In this document: positions 39,232 through 42,747 of the stretch, in pieces
How the letters are laid out: every line of letters begins with the position of its first letter
Numbering within the stretch: the first letter of the stretch is position 1
Assembly: GCA_903845065.1 (NCBI GenBank)
Contig: CAIMWH010000014.1
Coordinates: 1-42,747, forward strand
Length of the DNA stretch: 42,747 nt
Origin: an uncultured Rhodospirillales bacterium
GTDB taxonomy: Bacteria > Pseudomonadota > Alphaproteobacteria > Acetobacterales > Acetobacteraceae
Direction of reading: 5' to 3'
The notes under the pieces: model-generated
The model's database searches: none
What the model was told of the DNA's origin: nothing
Seen by the model: only the letters and a program-made list of their open reading frames with translations
Position numbers and translations under genes: made by a program

Positions 39232-40233
39232 CTACCCCGGCCCACCCCAGAGATTCGGGTCAGCCGGATTGATCGTGCTGCCCGTGTAGCGGAGCCCCGC
39301 ACCGCGGTCGATCGCCAGATGCAGCGGTCCGTCGAGATCGACGATATTCGCGTGCTGCGCGACCAGCAGTGCCGGCGCGATACCGAGGGACGTGCCGATC
39401 ATCCCGCCGGCCATGATCCGCAGGCCACGCCGCTTCGCTTCCGCCGCCAACGCAAGCGCCTCGGTCAGCCCGCCCACCTTGTCGAGCTTGATATTGATGG
39501 CCTCGTATTTCCCGCCGAGCCGATCGAGATCGGCAATCGTCCGGCAGGATTCATCGGCGCACAGCGGGATCGGGTGCTCCATCCGCGCCAGCGCGTCATC
39601 AGCGTCAGCCGGCAGCGGTTGCTCGATCAGCTCGACCCTCAAATCGACCAGCATCGGCATGAGCGCGGCAAGCTGGCTCTCCGTCCAGCTCTCGTTGACA
39701 TCGACGAAGAGGCGCGAAGCCGGCGCCGCCTGCCGCACCGCCCGCACCCGTTCGATATCGCCGTCACCGCCCAGTTTCACGGTGAAGATCGGCCGGGCGC
39801 GATTGGCCGCCGCCTGCTCGGCCATGTTTTCCGGCGTATCGAACGCGAGCGTGAAGGACGTCACCACCGGCGCGTCCGCGTTGAGCCCGGCCATGTCCGC
39901 CACGCTGCAATACGTCCGCTTCGCGTCGATATCCCAGAAAGCGCAATCGAGCGCGTTGCGCGCCGCACCTGGCGGCATCGCGTCCTGCAATGTATCGCGG
40001 TTGAGGCCGGAAAACACCGCGGCCTTCATCGCCTCGAGTGCCGCGATGACGCTGTCGACGCTTTCGCCATAGCGCTGAAGCGGCACGCATTCGCCGCGGC
40101 CACGCGCGTTGCCGTCGTATAGTTCGGCGACAACCACGTCGGCCACCGTCCTGGCCCCATGCGGCGTCGAAAATGGCCGTGCGAGCGGCCATGCGCGCCG
40201 GGTAACCGTGAGTCTCTGAGGCTGTGGCGCCAT
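39232..40233 (-). CDS. Dipeptide epimerase (L-Ala-D/L-Glu epimerase-like), enolase superfamily
   Basis: 333 residues. The capping domain (GARTVADVVVAELYDG, GRGECVPLQRYGES) is followed by a barrel with the catalytic Lys in FTVKLGGDG, metal ligands in DVNESW, the ELIEQPLP glutamate and CADESC, and the second base Lys in IKLDKVGG. The usual K-x-K reads T-V-K, so the first, supporting Lys is Thr while the base Lys remains. The family epimerises L-Ala-D-Glu from recycled peptidoglycan, or related dipeptides. ATG 40233 is chosen at the start of real homology; the frame is open to 40443. Divergent (251-bp gap) from a peptide-type binding protein, which supports a murein-peptide role. Confidence 0.85.
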   Translation of the reverse strand: MAPQPQRLTVTRRAWPLARPFSTPHGARTVADVVVAELYDGNARGRGECVPLQRYGESVDSVIAALEAMKAAVFSGLNRDTLQDAMPPGAARNALDCAFWDIDAKRTYCSVADMAGLNADAPVVTSFTLAFDTPENMAEQAAANRARPIFTVKLGGDGDIERVRAVRQAAPASRLFVDVNESWTESQLAALMPMLVDLRVELIEQPLPADADDALARMEHPIPLCADESCRTIADLDRLGGKYEAINIKLDKVGGLTEALALAAEAKRRGLRIMAGGMIGTSLGIAPALLVAQHANIVDLDGPLHLAIDRGAGLRYTGSTINPADPNLWGGPG

Positions 40234-40484
40234 GTCGGTAGCAACCCTTCGGCAAGTTTGAGCGCAACCCGATCCTGTCCGGCATTCGCCGGACGGCCGG
40301 TCGATTTGTCGGCGTGCGAACGAAGAAGCACGCGCCGCCGCCGCGCACAATACAGGACCGCGAGACCGCGACGTGATGAGGACGCCACCCCAACGATCTT
40401 TGCCGGTGACAATTTTGGCGCGGCGGATTGCGTCCCATCGCATGTCCCGTCACCATCGCGCCAACCGACGCAGGAGAGAGAACG

Positions 40485-41966
40485 ATGCGCAAGCTCGCCG
40501 TGGCTATCCTCGGCCTGGCCCTGGCCTCCCCGGCCTGGGCGCAGAAGGACACCCTGACCGTGGATCTCGCCTCGGACGTCGCCACCATGGACCCGCATGT
40601 CCAGTGGGACCCCGAGAGTTCCTCGGTCTACCGCAACATCTTCGACAATCTCGTCACCCGCGACATCCCCGGCAAGATCGTCCCCCAGGTCGCCACCGCC
40701 TGGCGCTATACTGACCCGCTGACCCTCGTTTTTGACCTGCGCACCGATATCAATTTCCAGGACGGCACCAAGCTGACCCCGGATGACGTGGCGTTCAGCG
40801 TGCGCCGCATGATCAATCCCGCCTTCAAGAGCCCGCAGCTTTCCCAGTTCGACCAGATCGTCTCCGCCGACGTCACCGGCCCGGCCCAGGTCACGCTCCA
40901 CACCAAGACGCCCTATCCGGTGCTGCTGGCCCAGCTCACCAAACTGTCCATCGTGCCGAAAGCCTACGTCGAAAAACTCGGGGACGTCGCGTTCAACCAG
41001 CAGGTGATGGGCAGCGGCCCCTACCGCCTGCGCAGCTGGCAGCGCGGCCAGCAAAGCATCATCGATGCCGTTGACACCTACTGGGGCCCCAAGCCCACCT
41101 TCAAAACCGCCGTCTTCCGCGCCGTGCCGGACGCCACCACCCGGATGGCCGACCTGCGTACCGCCCGTGCCGATATCATCCGCGGCGTCAGCCCGGATGA
41201 CGCGATGACGCTGAAATCCGAACCCGGCATCAAGCTGCTGACCGTCCCGTCCGAGCGCGTCGCCTACCTGTTCATGAACGCCCAGTTCGGTCCGACCAAG
41301 GACAAGCGCCTGCGCCAAGCGATCTCCATGGCGGTGGACCGCGATCTCATCATCTCCGCGCTGCAACAGGGCTTCGGCAAGAAGGTCGACATCGTGCTGC
41401 CGTCGTCCAATTTCGGCTACGTCGAGGATATCCCGTTCTGGCCGCATGATCCGGCCCGCGCCCGCGCCCTGGTCAAGGACATCGGCGCCGAGGGCACCAC
41501 CGTGGTCTTCCTCACCGCCCCGTCGTACGATCGCCGGCTGAACGAGGCCGTGCAGCAGATGCTGGCCGAGGTCGGCCTGAAGGTTGACATCGTCTCCGTC
41601 GATTTCCCCACCTATCTGCGTCGCCGCCAGGGCCAGCCGGAAGAAAGCGGCCACCTCGCCCAGGGCCGCTGGTCCTGCGGCTGCCAGGATGCCGATGGCG
41701 TGATCTTCCCGCTGTTCCGCAGCGGCAGCATCTGGTCGAAGTTCAGCAACCCCGAGTTCGATGCGGCGGTGGATGCCGCCCGCGTGGTGCTGGATGAGAA
41801 GGAGCGCATGAAATACTACCGCCGCGCCTTCGAGATCATGCGCGAGGAAATCCCCGCCATCCCGTTGTTCCAGGACGTCTCGATCTACGCCGCCCGCAAG
41901 GAGTTGCAGTGGACGCCCACCCCGAACGAGGCGTTCTTCCTCGCCGACATGAAGTGGCAGCCATAG
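40485..41966 (+). CDS. Peptide-type ABC substrate-binding protein (family 5), orphan
   Basis: 493 residues. ATG 40485 follows AGGAGAG and opens a Sec signal (MRKLAVAILGLALASPAWA, cut before QKDT). DppA-like marks: DVATMDPHVQWDPESSSVY, FQDGTKLTPDDVAFSVRRMI, VMGSGPYRLRSWQRGQQ, DATTRMADLRTARADIIRGV. No permease or ATPase follows. Its divergent partner is a dipeptide epimerase, so it may capture dipeptides or murein peptides for a transporter encoded elsewhere. A branched RNA fold begins directly after its stop codon. Confidence 0.88.
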   Translation: MRKLAVAILGLALASPAWAQKDTLTVDLASDVATMDPHVQWDPESSSVYRNIFDNLVTRDIPGKIVPQVATAWRYTDPLTLVFDLRTDINFQDGTKLTPDDVAFSVRRMINPAFKSPQLSQFDQIVSADVTGPAQVTLHTKTPYPVLLAQLTKLSIVPKAYVEKLGDVAFNQQVMGSGPYRLRSWQRGQQSIIDAVDTYWGPKPTFKTAVFRAVPDATTRMADLRTARADIIRGVSPDDAMTLKSEPGIKLLTVPSERVAYLFMNAQFGPTKDKRLRQAISMAVDRDLIISALQQGFGKKVDIVLPSSNFGYVEDIPFWPHDPARARALVKDIGAEGTTVVFLTAPSYDRRLNEAVQQMLAEVGLKVDIVSVDFPTYLRRRQGQPEESGHLAQGRWSCGCQDADGVIFPLFRSGSIWSKFSNPEFDAAVDAARVVLDEKERMKYYRRAFEIMREEIPAIPLFQDVSIYAARKELQWTPTPNEAFFLADMKWQP

Positions 41967-42045
41967 CCGGGCGCGCAACGGCACAGCCAGGCCGTGGGCT
42001 GTGCCACATCGCCAATGTGGGTTAATGCCGTTCCAACGCGCCCGG
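41967..42045 (+). promoter_or_regulatory. 79-nt three-way-junction-like RNA structure upstream of the aldolase gene
   Basis: The outer stem CCGGGCGCG (41967-41975) pairs with CGCGCCCGG (42037-42045) and is extended by AACGGC (41977-41982) with GCCGTT (42027-42032). Inside are two hairpins: ACAGCC (41983-41988) with GGCTGT (41997-42002), and CCACAT (42004-42009) with ATGTGG (42015-42020). All stems are perfect. It starts right after the stop of the binding-protein gene and ends 55 nt before the aldolase ATG. It could be a terminator, a 5' regulatory RNA or a small RNA. I do not recognise a known riboswitch class. Confidence 0.55.
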
Positions 42046-42100
42046 CTGCGTTGATCGGTTGAACGGGCGCCGGAACTGCCATGGGAGGCAACGAGGTCAG

Positions 42101-42747
42101 ATGAACGCCATCAAGAACGCTATCAAGTCAGGGAAAACCGTCGTCGGGACGGCCGGGGCACCGAATGTGGACGTCTCGGTCCTTGCCGATTCCGGGTTCG
42201 ACTTCCTGCTGTTCGACACCCAGCACTCCCCCTGGGAGATCAAGGCGCTGCAACCGTCGATCCAGGCGATGCGCGGCAAGAAGGCGGCGCCGATGGTGCG
42301 CGTGAGCGCCAACCAGGCCGATCAGATCTGCTTCGCGCTTGACGCCGGGGCACGCGGCATCGTGGTGCCGATGGTCAACACCCGCGCCGAAGCCGAGGCG
42401 GTGGTGCGCGCCTGCCGCTACTACCCCGCCGGCAACCGCAGCAACGCCGGCGCGCGCGGCGAGTGGGGCGAGTTCAAGACCTATCGTGACTACATGGACA
42501 CCGTGAACAACGGCCTTGTGATCGCGCCGATGATCGAGACCAAGCAGTCGCTGGAGAATCTCGATGCCATCGCCTCGGTCCCGGGCGTCGATGTCCTGCT
42601 GATCGGCCCGTCCGACCTGTCGATCGAGCTGGACGTGCCGCTCGACTACGCGTGCGACACCTATCAGCGCGCGCTCGACAAGATCGCCGCCGCCGCCGCC
42701 AAGCACGGCATCGCCGCCGGGAGGTACTTCATTCCGCCGGAGATGGA
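42101..42747 (+). CDS. HpcH/HpaI-family aldolase (class II pyruvate aldolase), 3' end outside the window
   Basis: The first 215 codons are present; the frame is still open at the window edge. The protein begins MNAIKNAIKSGKTVVGT and shows the family sites: His42 (DTQHSPW), Arg67 (PMVRVSA), Glu146 (PMIETKQSLENL) and Asp172 (IGPSDLS). These correspond to the base, substrate and Mg2+/Mn2+ ligands of HpcH. Such enzymes cleave 4-hydroxy-2-oxo acids to pyruvate and an aldehyde, as in aromatic or sugar-acid breakdown. The start has GAGG just upstream. It follows the branched RNA fold at 41967-42045. About 40 residues should be missing at the C-terminus. Confidence 0.88.
   Translation, partial: MNAIKNAIKSGKTVVGTAGAPNVDVSVLADSGFDFLLFDTQHSPWEIKALQPSIQAMRGKKAAPMVRVSANQADQICFALDAGARGIVVPMVNTRAEAEAVVRACRYYPAGNRSNAGARGEWGEFKTYRDYMDTVNNGLVIAPMIETKQSLENLDAIASVPGVDVLLIGPSDLSIELDVPLDYACDTYQRALDKIAAAAAKHGIAAGRYFIPPEM

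Noticed and set aside
40026-41984. 652-codon minus-strand frame opposite the third family 5 binding protein
   Set aside because: No motifs. The plus strand has a signal peptide, a ribosome site and clear family 5 segments.
42081-42104. Seven-codon leader peptide (MGGNEVR) whose TGA overlaps the aldolase ATG
   Set aside because: It has no ribosome site of its own, no regulatory codon pattern, and its bases coincide with the aldolase Shine-Dalgarno region; probably chance.

Overview
This is a GC-rich, densely packed stretch of what is very probably an alphaproteobacterial chromosome. Acetobacteraceae or a close Rhodospirillales relative is the best guess. The grounds are the many periplasmic solute-binding proteins, a PutA with the alphaproteobacterial-style C-terminal extension, and intergenic palindromes (T7A7 type, and a 24-nt-arm hairpin family) that I associate with that group. 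The assignment is an inference. No rRNA, tRNA or CRISPR array is visible.

Left part (1-10.4 kb). The window opens in the tail of an IS3-family insertion sequence. It has cut an IlvD/Edd-type dehydratase, which is followed by an aldo/keto reductase. On the minus strand follows a five-gene unit: a spermidine/putrescine-type ABC importer (binding protein, ATPase, two permeases) ending in an RraA/HMG-aldolase-like gene. Next comes a full bifunctional proline catabolic enzyme, PutA.

Middle (10.5-25.9 kb). A molybdopterin oxidoreductase is divergent from putA. A cysteine-synthase-like PLP enzyme faces a MarR regulator across an AT-rich dyad. A ubiquitin-like sulfur-carrier protein (MoaD/ThiS/CysO-like, ending GG) overlaps an Asp-box beta-propeller gene, and a DUF4139 protein lies upstream of that. 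A 252-bp inverted-repeat element follows and supplies the stop codon of a D-2-hydroxyacid dehydrogenase. Divergent from that gene is a carbohydrate-type importer (binding protein and two permeases, no ATPase) with an SDR, an orphan peptide-type binding protein and a Gfo/Idh/MocA oxidoreductase.

Scarred zone (25.9-30.4 kb). Here lie an IS630 transposase remnant, a proline-rich TonB-like protein, an unknown exported protein, another orphan peptide-type binding protein, and a DUF421/YetF gene frameshifted by a 7-bp tandem duplication. The plus-strand G/C bias appears to change sign near here and again near 9 kb.

Right part (30.4-42.7 kb). A GntR/FCD regulator and a large DUF4965-type (glutaminase-A-like) protein are divergent from a sugar ABC importer operon that ends in a GH51 alpha-L-arabinofuranosidase. 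This looks like a pathway that imports arabinofuranosides and cleaves them in the cytoplasm. A dipeptide epimerase is divergent from a third orphan peptide-type binding protein. The window ends in an HpcH/HpaI aldolase gene, preceded by a 79-nt three-way-junction-like RNA fold.

The best candidates for something new are four. They are the sulfur-carrier/Asp-box propeller/cysteine-synthase-like neighbourhood, the branched RNA before the aldolase, the DUF4965-GH51 pairing, and the inverted-repeat family that recodes a gene end.
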